From contig OW203724.1 of NCBI GenBank assembly GCA_934045075.1, forward strand, positions 248,001 through 312,000: a stretch of DNA of 64,000 nt, written 5' to 3'. Below, piece after piece: positions 53,248 through 63,946 of the stretch. Position 1 is the stretch's first letter; every line of letters begins with the position of its first letter. The notes beneath the pieces are model-generated. The model was not told the origin of the DNA. It searched no databases and saw only the letters and a program-made list of their open reading frames with translations. A program made the translations under genes and the position numbers. The stretch is from Yponomeuta sedellus (Eukaryota > Arthropoda > Insecta > Lepidoptera > Yponomeutidae).

Positions 53248-54035
53248 TTTTATTTAAAGACTGATTACAATTTTAATAGATAAATGGTTAATAAGCTAAG
53301 TCCAACGTTAGTGATATCTTATGTTCCTAGTAACGGTTGTATATACTCTCTCTCTCTCTAAGAGAAAGCCTGTGCCCTACAGTGGGACGTATATAGATAG
53401 GGTGCTTATGATTAGTATTTACCTAACTAGACAATAAGTACCTACAAAGAGAAATTTTATGTTTTTGTTCGTTCGTTAAATTTTTGCTATCTCATTGCTT
53501 TAAATACATTAAATAATGTATAACATTATTTAAACAACGTATAACATTGTTTTCCTATTTCTTTTCGAAGATACCTACTGATTTTTTTTGATACCAGAAG
53601 ATTTTATTGCTAGTTTTGAGTTTTTGAAATGGCTTTTGTTTAAAAGTTTAATAAAATATAATTTTATAATATATTGTGGTTTTCTTTACTTATTTAAACT
53701 TATCAAAGAATTTTTTTTGATCCGTCCACATAGTTTGCAATGGAATCCCTTTAACAACGACGGAAAGTAAAATACGTCAAGCAATACTCAAAGATAGTCC
53801 GCAAAAAAACGTCGGATTAAGACATACGTCACTGCAGAGTCCATAGAACAGCGACGTTTATGACTTTTTAGAAAATTTAGTCAAATTAGAGATAATTACG
53901 ATAAGCTATCTTGTAAAAGTCCACGCTCATAGCAATATATCCAAATTGTAAGGTCACTGCATTAGCCATTTTCAATAAAATCCACAAAACGTTCATAAAA
54001 AACTTTAAAGTGCTGTCCTGTGAAGTTAACGAATT
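53248..54035. other. Transposon 3' region with TC microsatellite
   Basis: Contains (TC)n at 53345-53359 followed by CCTGTGCCCTACAGTGGGAC, which resembles a LINE or SINE 3' tail remnant. The rest is AT-rich, with no gene. Confidence 0.45.
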
Positions 54036-54053
54036 TCAGATCCGCCTTTGTTC

Positions 54054-54962
54054 TACGACTACGACGCTTTGTCTTACGGGACAGGACAGGACGTGGTTAC
54101 AAAACTTATAAATGTTGGATAGGCATTTTCGTATGCTCCTCGACGAAGGCAATTCATATTGAGTTAATTTCAGGTCTAGAATCGGCCGCGTTCCTGTCAG
54201 CCCTCCGACGATTCGTCGCCAGGAGAGGTAAACCTAAGGAAATTGTAAGTGACGATGCATCTACATTCCACGGAGCACACAACGAATTAGTCGACTTAGG
54301 TATACAAATACCTAAATTTAATTTCCCCTGAGCTGATAACTTCATGTGCAGAGGACGGTATCACTTGGAAGTTCCTCCCTGTATACACACCACATATGTG
54401 TGGTTTACATGAAGCCGCTGTAAAAAGCTGTAAATTTCACCTGAAACGAGTCTGCTCGCAAGCCCTGTTAACCTATAACAATTATCTACCGTTTTAATTC
54501 AAATTGAAAGTATGCTTAATTCTAGGCCACTATGTCCTATTCCTATATATATATAGTATCGATGACTTCCCTATCCTCACGCCAGCTCACTTACTGATCG
54601 GTAGAGCCTCGACATCTCTGCCGGATTACGACTACCAAGACATCCCTACAAACAAGCTAACACATTTCCAACAACTTCGACAGCTACAACAAGGCTTCTG
54701 GAAGAGACGGTCCAGGGACTACATTGGTCTGCTCCAGCAACAAACGAAGTGGAAAAGCAATGCAGCAATCGGCACGCTGGTCCTGGTGAGGGAGGAACGA
54801 CTACCGCCTTTTCAATGGAGGATCGGAAGAATCATCGAGCACCACAACGGGCGAGATGGCGTCACAAGAGTGGCGTCTATTCAGACTCAAAATGGAGTTA
54901 TCAAGCGAGCATTCAACAATATTTGCCCTTTACCTATAGATAATGTAAAAACACAAACATAA
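54054..54962 (+). pseudogene. BEL integrase core and C-terminal part
   Basis: The first frame (to 54331) has GYKTYKCWIGIFVCSSTKAI, RRFVARRGKPKEIVSDDAST and HGAHNEL with the second catalytic aspartate. A frameshift follows; a shifted frame gives WKFLPVYTPHMCGLHEAAVK with the catalytic glutamate. The last part (54560-54962) reads FPILTPAHLLIGR, FQQLRQLQQGFWKRRSRDY and PFQWRIGRIIEHHNGRDGVT, the C-terminal DNA-binding region of BEL/Pao integrases. Two or more frame breaks are present, so it is inactive. Its separation from 49838 is explained by the DNA transposon. Confidence 0.82.
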
Positions 54963-55572
54963 AATGTATGGTTAATATTTAAGCTAAATTAGTGTAAGTA
55001 TCTAATATCTTATTCGAACCCAAATAACTCATGTTTTCAAGTTAAACCCATACTTAAATTGAGCGCTTACTTATTACCTAAATTAAGGCAGCTTATGTAA
55101 TAGAAACTTAGACTCGACTACAAGGGTATATATCCTATGTAATTACCTAATTTTAAACCATATATTATTTTAAGTTCCAACACCTAGGTAGGTAGCTTCT
55201 TTCTTAGTATAGAATAGAAATACCTAGTGTTAAAATACTTGATTGTGTTGCTTAACGACAAATAAAAGTATATTCTCTCTTTCTTTCAATTAACCTTAAC
55301 CAAAACAATAGATAGGTAATGTTTAATTACTTAACACTCTTAACTCGTTCACGATAAAATGTCTAAAGTACCTAATCGAATGAATACTTATCTAAAGGTA
55401 CCTAGGTATGCCTAGGTATTTAAATTAAAACACATACGTACTGTGATACATTAATTTATTCTCGTGACTGTTACCAAATTGTTCACTATGGTCAATGATG
55501 ATCAAGTAGATTTGTAAATTACCTATATAGATACATACCATGTACATACCTACTTAACCCCCTCTGGGAGCA
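54963..55572 (+). other. BEL 3' untranslated region
   Basis: AT-rich, with TACCTAGGTA-type short repeats (55150-55420). No ORF. It precedes the 3' LTR. Confidence 0.6.
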
Positions 55573-55866
55573 TGTTAATAATTACTGTTAAATTATTAAA
55601 CAACGCCATCTAGACGATAATGGCTACACTTTCTAATCCTCTCTGGGCTAACAAGCCACACATTATATTCTCTAGAACCTAGTGTGAGCCTGTACGTCTG
55701 GATGGCGCGAGATTTGATATCAATGGGAGGTCAACGGAAAAGGAAAACGGAACCGTATACAAGTCTCTTGTTCCGGATCGACTTGCACGAAGAATACACG
55801 CAAGAATCTGTCTACCGAATCAGCCGTTTCATTTTGGATCCCGGAAGCTCCTCAAGAAATCTAACA
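55573..55866 (+). repeat. BEL 3' LTR
   Basis: 294 bp, TGTTAATAAT to TCTAACA. It differs from the 5' LTR at about eleven scattered sites and in one short block near 55730. Confidence 0.88.
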
Positions 55867-55928
55867 TCACTAAAAGGTCAAAAATAAAAAATATACCTAT
55901 TTAAAAAAAAAAGAACCCGACTGCAGCG

Positions 55929-56152
55929 ATAAATCACTGAAAGGGAAAAAATAAGATAATTTTATTTTCAAATGCTAATGTCGAATCAGAAGAGTTCGTG
56001 CTGCTTTACTTGAGGGACCAAATGATATAACTTTATAAGCATTATTTGCTCAAACTGTTGTATTTATTATTTCATATAAAATGATGCAGTCGGGACCCAT
56101 TAGAGGACTTTAAACAAACAGTAATCTTATTTTTTCCCTTTGAGTTGATTTA
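55929..56152. repeat. Inverted repeat with ~30-bp arms
   Basis: GATAAATCACTGAAAGGGAA and onward (55929-55958) matches the reverse complement of 56122-56152 with one substitution and one indel. The ~165-bp interior has no ORF. It may be a small MITE or foldback inside the tRNA-like repeat region. Confidence 0.65.
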
Positions 56153-56159
56153 TCACTTT

Positions 56160-56490
56160 TAAAAACCTATTTAGAGGTTTTTAAATTTGTTCCCTAGCAC
56201 GGGTCAGTGCATTAAAAATAAAAATAGTGTAATTGATTTATCACTGCCGACTGCAGTGATGCCGGGCTGTAAGTGATGCAATCTGCTTCAGCCAGATGTC
56301 GCTGCCTGTACGTAATACAGCGAATAGTGTATAGAGGTTCGAAATTTCACTGATGCCGGTGAGTCACCCATTGGCTCAGTTGGATAGAGCGCTGGCACGG
56401 AGAGCCAGAGGTCGCGGGTTCGAATCCCGGCATGGGTGGAATTTTTTGCCTCTAAATAGGTTTTTAAATTTGTTCCTTAGCGTCTTAGTA
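56160..56490 (+). repeat. Isolated fifth copy of the ~308-bp tRNA-like repeat
   Basis: It carries the same leader (CAGATGTCGCTGCC, GTAATACAG) and trailer (TTGCCTCTAAATAGG) as the array at 28.1-29.3 kb, plus a detached trailer fragment at 56165-56232. It resembles array copy 4 most. Confidence 0.85.
56365..56439 (+). tRNA. tRNA-like gene, copy 5
   Basis: Acceptor CACCCAT/ATGGGTG, D arm with one extra loop base, anticodon arm CTGGC/GCCAG with loop ACGGAGA, and B box GGTTCGAATCC. The loop lacks the invariant U33, so this is probably a tRNA-derived pseudogene. Confidence 0.4.
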
Positions 56491-56500
56491 ACATTTAATT

Positions 56501-57490
56501 ATAAAATGTTACTTGGAGCCGTAATTTTTACTTTATCTGTTAGTGCATTTCATAAGCTATTCGGAAGTATACTTTATTTTGTGGTAGCTGCAGCAGTTCT
56601 ATAGTTATTACAGTTTTTCTAACAATGGTTATGTGCAAAAATGTGCAAAAAAATCGCAAAAAATGTAATTCGCGAGCGCGGACGGTTAAGGCTTCCGTGG
56701 CCGCGCGACCTGGACATCTAAGTGGTTAAGATTTTCCACGCTAATACTGTCAAATCCTGACGATTTTCCCTTTGTCATTTTACCTATTGCACGCGCCACC
56801 TGCACGCGGAGAGGCGCTACTCGGGTAGACAGTTGGCGAGTGTAACGGCGACGTAGGCATGACCGCGTATGACCGACGTAGACAAAATGACCGCACACCG
56901 TAGCCGTGAGTCCGCGACACGTACTCAGAGGACATTTTTTACGATTCAGGGACTTTTGTCTCTCGGGGACAAAAGTCCCTCGTTTGCGCAGGCCTATAAA
57001 ATAACTATACTCTTAATAGGTTTGTCCTGATAACTGTATAACAAAATATGTAACCCGATGATTATACGTGACTTATTATGAAATTGTTTTTAAATTGTTT
57101 GGCGACTACACTTTGATGATAGATCTATGATTTAAGGACAAACCTTATGATTTAAAACATTCAAAACTTAGTAAATTTATGATAGTGTCGCGGTCCTATC
57201 GCGAACCATCTAGAATAGCCTTCGGGAAGCCTGTGACGAGCACATCGCACATTGAAAACATAAGTGACACTATACAAAAAACGGCAATTTTGAGTTAAGT
57301 ATACAGTTAAAATATTTTAAACGAAACGCACCTAATGCAAAGACCCCCGTTGCTCTAACGCGCAGAAATTTCGCTAGATGTCGCTAGTGTCACTTATTAC
57401 TTTGTCACAACGAGTCCTGTCGGTAACTGATAAACCGGCACAACGCGAGTTCGGAAGGAGTCGCCGGAGGGAGTCCTTGTCGAGGTGAGT
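56501..57490. other. No gene seen
   Basis: AT-rich with a GC-rich patch at 56670-56930. A short inverted pair AGGTTTGTCCT / AGGACAAACCT lies near 57020 and 57137. No coding sequence is supported. Confidence 0.4.
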
Positions 57491-57494
57491 CAAC

Positions 57495-57739
57495 AAGTGG
57501 CATTTTGTGTAAAAAACCACTTATTCTCATATTTCTACTTTCGAATATTAACAATAAGTAAATTCGTAAGTGGCACTTTGAGTAAAGAGCCACTTATTCA
57601 ATAAATATTGTTAGAATTTTGTATTGAAGCGTTCGAAATTAACGGCATTTTTTGTAAAGTGCCATTTAATTGATAAATTTGCTTTCGAATTTTCTCATTG
57701 GTAAATTGCAGAAATGGCAGTTTGAGTTAAGTGCCAGTT
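57495..57739. repeat. Four 73-bp tandem units, each with a hairpin
   Basis: Hairpins start at 57495, 57568, 57641 and 57713 (spacing 73, 73, 72). They read AAGTGGCATTTTGTG/ACCACTT, AAGTGGCACTTTGAG/GAGCCACTT, AACGGCATTTT/AGTGCCATTT and AATGGCAGTTTGAG/GTGCCAGTT. Arms remain largely paired although the bases differ. Between them a TTTCGAA motif recurs. Related half-sites occur near 57265-57295 and 59465-59510. Confidence 0.75.
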
Positions 57740-58335
57740 GTTCATTATCTTTTATTGTTATTTTGTAGCTAGGCAAATCAAATAGGTAACGGGCTGTATC
57801 TGTTTAGTGTCATTCGATGGATTTTTTTTTAATCAAAATTCTAAATCTGTGAGTATCTGAGTTTAGAACTAGTTATTCTTAATTTTCTATTTAATATTCA
57901 CGTAGGTAGCTATCTACGTAAATATTAAATGGAACTCTTTATACGTATCTATATCTACACCAATATTATAAATTTGGAAGTAACTCTGTCTGTCTGTCTG
58001 TCTTTCTGTTTGCTTTTTAACGCCTAAACGGCTGAATGATTTGGATAAAATGTTGTTGGTAGTTACCACAGGACCACGAGACGGACTTAGGGTACCTACT
58101 TTTTATCTCGAAAATTGTATTATAAATTATAATTTAAATACCTGGTGTAACCTGTAGGTTTTCATTAACTACTTTGAATGGAAAAATATATCTTTTCGTT
58201 GCAAACCGTTAGTAGCTTAAGCGTTCTTTTTGAAATTTTATAAATTAACTGTTATTTGAATATTAATTTATAGGTGCAACGTTGGCTACCTAAAGTTCTC
58301 TAAGGTTTGTTTTTTGTTTAAGGTTTTAAAACATC

Positions 58336-58530
58336 ATGAATCCAAAGAAAAGTAGGTGTAAAAGGATCTTACAATTGACATTTCAAAACAACAATGACGA
58401 TGAAGACTCTCAAAGTATTAAGTCTGCTTCTAAAAGACATTCCGATATTGCTGAGCCCCTTTCGACAATAACCGAGTCTGATTTGAATATCATGAGAAGT
58501 CCACCCTCGACCAGCATTTGTTACAAATAA
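58336..58530 (+). CDS. Small ORF, 64 residues, unknown
   Basis: ATG in fair context (ACATCATGA) after a pyrimidine-rich stretch ending TTTAAG. The product starts MNPKKSRCKRILQLTFQNN and continues acidic and serine-rich (DDEDSQSIKSASKRHSD). The start loosely recalls exon 1 of the transposase at 50202 (basic residues, then an R-I-x-x-L run), so it might be the first exon of a related gene, but no second exon was found. It could equally be a chance ORF. Confidence 0.25.
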   Translation: MNPKKSRCKRILQLTFQNNNDDEDSQSIKSASKRHSDIAEPLSTITESDLNIMRSPPSTSICYK

Positions 58531-60679
58531 TTTGTGAGAGCAAGGTTTTGAAAATTACATTTTGTATTAATGACGTAGTAACGTATCTGTTTCTGTTAGT
58601 TTCATAATGTTTTTCTTGTTTCCTATGTCTTACTTAGACCCTAACAACTCACGCCTGATTTTATAGAGCTTTGCTGGTGCCTTATGTGCGTATACTTTAC
58701 AATTTCTACTTGGACATACTCCTAAGTTAAGTTCAATCGCTTCATTGTTGTTGATTTATTGATAGTGAAAACAAAGTTTTGATACAGTTTGTTTTTATGA
58801 TGTTACGTTACAAAGGTTTTTGAAAAAATAGGTTTTTATTTACTGTAAGGATACTAAGTATAATACATTTTTTTATGCCTAGAATATTAAGCTTAACGAC
58901 TGATTAAAGAATAAGGACCTTATAGAACCTGGTTTATTTTAACTGTTACAGCTAATACTTTGGAAGACTTTTATACTAAGTAGGTTAAAACTAGATTTAA
59001 GTTGATTTACCTGGAATACGATACAAATTATGCCAAAGTTATTCCAAGTTTCTTATTTTTTGATAATACTTTTATTGATCTCGAGCCTAATAAAAAACTG
59101 ACTTGTTAATGGAAGGTGTTTGTTATACTTAAGTTAAAGCTGTGGGCATATGCAAAATAAACAGTTTTTTTAAATGTTAGTAATTTTATTGTATTTTTTC
59201 TATCTTTTTAATCATTACAATATAGGCAAAATAACAACTTACGAAGTTATTAAGCAAAAAAAATTTTATAACCGTGAATGGAAAACAGACACTATGATGA
59301 ACTTTTTTTAAAAATGCATTTCTATTGAAAACTAATTACAAATTTAATTTTACGAAACTGGACACTGAAAGAAAGTTAGCTAAACAATTTTTTAAAACTA
59401 ATTGTAAAGCATTTTTGTACATTTTCGGTTCCGTAACACCGATAGAATATTTTGGAAAACTTAAAATGGCCATACTGTAAAATTAAGTTTTTAGCTTAGT
59501 GCCATTTATGTTTTCAGTGTGCGACATGTCAACTCTGCCCGCGCACTACAAACTCCAACATTCCTGCATCGCGCAATCAAAGTGTTCCAATGACAAACGT
59601 CCGACTAACAATAGTTGGACCGGCCGTCCCCAGGCATACGATCTGCCTGGCGGGAAATTTCCCTTTATAGTGGAGGAGCACGATCACCCGCTCTTCCCTA
59701 TAAGCCTATCGAATAGTCGCCGCACCCCTTCAGCCACGTTCGTAACCAAATTTTCGTAACAAGTTACGAATGTGGACTTTTTATCGCTGTTTCGTAACCA
59801 GCTACAAGCCAGTTACGAATGTGGATTAATTTTCCATTTTCGTAACTGAAGACGACTCGTATGTCTACTATCATAAGGCTCTCGAAAAAGGCCAGTCTGG
59901 CCTCTTTTTCCGGCTTTGACATCCGTCAATTGTACATATATTGTACACTACTCGACAACAATTTAATGCATTAGTACCTTTCAAGCGGCTTTTTATGGGG
60001 AAAAATGTGTAGCACTAGATGAATTATTTGTAAAAAGAAAACTGACAGCATTTTTTATTCCATTTAATATTGAGAACATTTATGTACATTGACTTAGACT
60101 ACAATTTCTATAATTATAACTATTAAGTACTGCCATCATGGTATAGTTTAAACTCGACTCCGCGTCGCGGGCTACCACTGGGGCAGTGCGCTGAGCAACA
60201 CGGCTAACACCGCGTCTCCTCGGTTGAGTACCTACTCAAACATACCAACTATCTATACCTCAGTCCATTTTTGTCCTATAACATAATCTACTTTAGCTTA
60301 CAGCTACCATGGCTTACTTCACTTAAGACTAACATTTACCTAAAATAGCTGTAAAAGAGAAGTATCAAAATATAATACAGGTTTATGAAATTAAGGAGTA
60401 TCATCTTTAAAATAGTAAAATACGAATTAGTTTACTGTATAAAAATATTCGGAATGAAAAAAGTCACTCCTAGTCCTCACTCAGTCGAAAATACAACATT
60501 CCAAGCTAGGTACCTAGCCAGCCAGTCGCGGCTCGGCAGCAGGCGTCGCTAAATACAAGGTACCTAGCAAGTATTCCTTTCATATCATCATAATGTCCAT
60601 AGTAAAGGTGGGAACGATTTTTTTGTAGGTAAAGGCAAAAATACACAGACAGATATTTTACCTTTAGATTACTATAAAT
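58531..60679. other. No gene seen
   Basis: AT-rich DNA. Notable small features: repeated GTTACGAATGTGGA (59764-59777 and 59812-59825) and a short inverted repeat GAAAAAGGCCA / TGGCCTCTTTTTC at 59885-59911. The 86-codon frame at 59499 is not recognised. Confidence 0.4.
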
Positions 60680-60865
60680 AGTCAAAACTCTTAAACGGTC
60701 AAAACTAGTTTTGACTGCTAAAATCAGTCAAAAGTACTTTTGTCCAAAGCTTACAAACGGTATCACCTAAAATGATGCATCACCCAATCTGCGACAGCAA
60801 AAATAAAGGTGCGACGAAGCGCGGAGCGTAGCTGAGAGCTTTGACTGCTTGTAAGAGTTTTGACT
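60680..60865. repeat. Small inverted-repeat (MITE-like) segment
   Basis: AGTCAAAACTCTTA (60680-60693) and its exact complement TAAGAGTTTTGACT (60852-60865) bound 186 bp. The interior holds the perfect palindrome GTCAAAACTAGTTTTGAC (60698-60715) and a GCGACGAAGCGCGGAGCG stretch. No ORF. Confidence 0.6.
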
Positions 60866-61639
60866 GTAACAGATCCACCGACACAACCAATTTAGTTACT
60901 CTACATGAAATAGTTATAAATGTAAACAGTTTTTAAACATTTAAACGATATCAAGTTTTTACGATTTCATTACACCATATATTTCATTCAACATTGCTCT
61001 CCCTGACTGTAAAGAAACCGTCGAAAACAAGAAACATAATCGAAACTTTCATGCTTCTTTTAAAAAAGTACCTAGTCAAAACCTCCGGGTCTCGAATGAG
61101 CTGCCTGGGTAGTGCGACGACGCGAGACGCGCCTTTAAACGTCAGAAGTCACGACTTTCCAGTAGGTACACTGTCAAATTTTGACATTTCCTCGCACAGA
61201 ACGAGTGCCACGCGTCATCGGACTACCTATGCTGGTTTAATACTTTGCACTTTGTGTCTTAAGAGTGTAATAGCTACGCCAGTACACCACCCTTCCATAT
61301 ATGTTTGATAAGGAAATATATTCACGTTTAACCTAAAATATATAATTCCCAGTAAAATTTGTTGGATTAAGTAGTTTGTTGTGGTGTCCTTTATGTGCAG
61401 AACTCGAGTTAGGCGTCAGTTTTTAACACCGTGTAGGTATTTGAAGAATCGGATTAGGTAAATCGCGGGGATTAAAATAGAACACCATATCGCCATATCG
61501 CGCAAACTCAGAGAAACAAATTTTACCTATCATCTGTCCAAACTATCTGACAATGAGCCGTTTTCAGCACGAATTCACAAAGCAATTCATAGATGGCGCT
61601 TACAAGCGTGGCCATAGAAGAACTGGAATACGGCTGTCA
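60866..61639. other. No gene seen
   Basis: Intergenic sequence; the open frame at 60994-61308 has no recognisable features. Confidence 0.4.
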
Positions 61640-61879
61640 AAATTAATCTGCGCTGAGCAAAATTTCCATATGGAGAGAGCTAAAGTTTCTCTGAAGGATA
61701 GGATCCTTAATGAATGCATCCGACAGAGAATCAAAGTTATCGACATAGCTCAGAGAATTGGCGAGCTGAAGTGGCAGTGGGCTGCCATACCTCGCGAAGA
61801 ACCGACAACCATTGGAGTAAACGTGTTCTTGAGTGGAAACCGCGACTCTGCAAACGTAGTTTAGGTCGCCCTCCGACCA

Positions 61880-62186
61880 GAGTGCTTAGTGCGAGTTTGA
61901 CAGATCCAATAGAATAACTTTACTACCGCGTTAATCGAGCATTGAGTAGTGAGTACGAGTAAGTTAACCGTTCGAACTGGCAAAACGCTATCACAGTATC
62001 ACTCGCACTCGCGTTTATTCGTGTTTTGGCTGGTAAAAGTGTTCACTTCTCAACGTAAACTATTACAACTCGCACTCAGCAATTTTAATTTCCATACTTG
62101 TCGCTAGGTGGCGCTTCCTCGATGCCATAGAAATATGAATTTACGTTAACGCGATCGAGAAGTTAAAAAACTCGCACTAAGCACTC
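61880..62186 (+). mobile_element. 307-bp MITE, copy 1
   Basis: Terminal inverted repeats are GAGTGCTTAGTGCGAGTTT and its complement. The interior includes GACAGATCCAATAGAATAAC and CGCTTCCTCGATGCCATAGA. The target duplication is at most one or two bases, or unclear. No ORF. It inserted into the LINE just before its W-D-D-D codons. Confidence 0.88.
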
Positions 62187-62203
62187 AGGTGGGATGACGA
62201 TCT

Positions 62204-62400
62204 GAGTGCTTAGTGCGAGTTTTGTACACGTAAGTGAACACGTTTACCAGCCAAAACACGAATAAACGCGAGTGCTAGTTGTACTGTGACAGCGTTTTGC
62301 CAGTTCGAACGGTTAACTTACTCATACTCAGTAATCAATGCTCGATTAACGCGGTAGTAAAGTTATTCGATTGGATCTGTCAAACTCGCACTAAGCACTC
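62204..62400 (-). mobile_element. MITE copy 2, internally deleted (197 bp)
   Basis: Same terminal repeats as copy 1, in the opposite orientation. It lacks about 110 bp next to its left end. It is joined head to tail, with one base between, to copy 3. Confidence 0.85.
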
Positions 62401-62401
62401 T

Positions 62402-62708
62402 GAGTGCTTAGTGCGAGTTTTGTAACTACTCGATCGCGTTAACGTAAACTCATATTTCTATGGCATCGAGGAAGCGCCACCTAGCGACAAGTATGGAAAT
62501 TAAAATTGCTGAGTGCGAGTTGTAATAGTTTACGTTGAGAAGTGAACACGTTTACCAGCCAAAACACGAATAAACGCGAGTGCGAGTTGCACTGTGACAG
62601 CGTTTTGCCAGTTCGAACGGTTAATTTACCTACCCATACTACTCAATGCTCGATTAACGCGGTAGTAAAGTTATTCGATTGGATCTGTCAAACTCGCACT
62701 AAGCACTC
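62402..62708 (-). mobile_element. 307-bp MITE, copy 3
   Basis: Same length as copy 1 and nearly the same sequence in the opposite orientation, so copies 1 and 3 form a large inverted repeat around copy 2. The adjoining LINE sequence resumes at 62709. Confidence 0.88.
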
Positions 62709-62815
62709 AGCGAAAAACTATTGGCAGATGCGGAAGACAGGGCGCTATGGCGCTCATTAGGGGAGGGCTATGTCCAGCAGTGGACTAATATAGCCTGAAG
62801 AAGAAGAAAAACAAG

Positions 62816-63249
62816 AAGCAACATTTGACAAACGTACCTATACATGTTCTTGTATGTGCACATGTAAGTATAAGCGCCATCTATGAAGTCTTTTTGAATT
62901 TGTGCTGAAAACCGCTCATTATTGAAGGGGCAGAGTACAAGTAGGTCTGTATTTGTAGAATCGGATTATGTATTAGGTAAATAATTAATAAAAATAACAG
63001 CAATATTGTACAATGCGTATCTGACAATGTCAAGAAGCACTAAACGCCTGAGAAATACATCAAGTAAACCAGATATTTGTAAGTTTTCTCAGTTCAGTAG
63101 TTGTAAAAGCCATTGAAACGGCAGAATCGCACCAACACAGTTGCTGCGGCCGACTGCGACCGAACTACCTATCAAAAATATCTGGACGGTGTGTCACAAA
63201 ACACTTACAAATAATGTTCTAATATTTTAGTCTTAAACTCTTTCAAACT
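62816..63249. other. No gene seen
   Basis: AT-rich intergenic DNA without recognisable genes. Confidence 0.4.
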
Positions 63250-63357
63250 AAACAGATTTAACAAAATGGCTACCCATAGCACAGGGAATCCTATTTTGGG
63301 AGCCAGTAACCATCATTGTAACCCTGTTTTACAATAAGGTTTTTTCATTTCATTTCA
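63250..63357 (+). mobile_element. Probable jockey-type LINE 3' tail
   Basis: ACAATAAGGTTTTTTCATTT followed by CATTTC resembles the (TTTCA)n end of the LINE at 49262-49284. Only the tail is recognisable. Confidence 0.35.
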
Positions 63358-63946
63358 AAATCCTCGTTAATTTTTGCGAGAAAACTTAAGATTGCATTAC
63401 ATAAATCAAATACTTTGTACATTATGTCAAAATATAATAGATTATAAATACAAAATGTATTAAATTAATGCAGGAAATTAAAAAATGTATTAAGAAACAT
63501 TCATAACTATAAATTATAATAGTAAAGTCACCTTGGCTCTAATTGAGTAAAAAAATTGACAATAAGTTTCACGGATGGCACTGCAAGGAATGCAAGACAT
63601 AATGCGCAAAAAAATATCGGAAATTAAAACTAATTGCCAACCATATATAGACAGTAACATACCTACCTAATTAGCTCGTAATAACATCAAAGTATGACAG
63701 TATCTAGTACATTTAACATGAAACATCAAATTCTTTGTTTAATAGTACTACTTGTATACTTAGTACCTATCTAATTTAATAGTTTCAATACGTGAGAACG
63801 CCGGACCACTTAAAAATTAAGTGATTTCTAATTACAATCGGCGGTAAAAAATTACAATTCTTCCATAGGAAATTATGTCGAAATCTACCATCTATAATAT
63901 ATAACAAGTTACATAATCTCTTGACAAGAGTCAACCGGCGGAAACA
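63358..63946. other. No gene seen
   Basis: AT-rich; no coding or repeat structure recognised. Confidence 0.4.

Larger units (their letters stand above)
49839..54053 (+). mobile_element. 4.2-kb DNA transposon with 18-bp terminal inverted repeats
   Basis: GAACAAAGACGGATCTGA (49839-49856) is matched in reverse complement at 54036-54053 with one mismatch; TA lies directly outside both ends (49837-49838, 54054-54055) and may be the target duplication. Further GACGGATC motifs occur just inside the left end (49972) and, reversed, on the right (53720), as expected for subterminal transposase sites. The element interrupts BEL integrase and encloses one two-exon gene. The superfamily was not determined. 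Confidence 0.8.
29531..55866 (+). mobile_element. BEL/Pao LTR retrotransposon expanded by nested insertions
   Basis: The LTRs at 29531-29827 and 55573-55866 enclose, in order, gag, zinc knuckles, protease, RT, RNase H, integrase zinc region, integrase core and integrase C-terminus, all of BEL/Pao type. The coding parts are separated by a LINE fragment, a complete gypsy, a SINE-like tail, a jockey-type LINE and a DNA transposon. Flanking pentamers TCACA and TCACT match at four of five bases. The two LTRs differ at about eleven scattered sites plus one short rearranged block, so this is older than the gypsy inside it. Several stops and frameshifts make it non-functional. Confidence 0.9.
61640..62815 (+). 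pseudogene. RTE-type LINE 3' fragment split by MITE insertions
   Basis: Three pieces together make one LINE C-terminus. Piece 1 (to 61879) encodes MERAKVSLKDRILNECIRQR, then DIAQRIGELKWQWA and, shifted, RSLGRPPT. Piece 2 (62187-62203) gives only W-D-D-D. Piece 3 (62709-62800) encodes LLADAEDRALWRSLGEGYVQ and ends at a stop followed by GAAGAAGAAG. The order matches other RTE-type tails in this window. MITEs fill the two gaps (61880-62186 and 62204-62708). A frame change also exists in piece 1. Not functional. Confidence 0.85.

Noticed and set aside
60994..61308. 104-codon frame
   Set aside because: Non-ATG start, no recognisable features.
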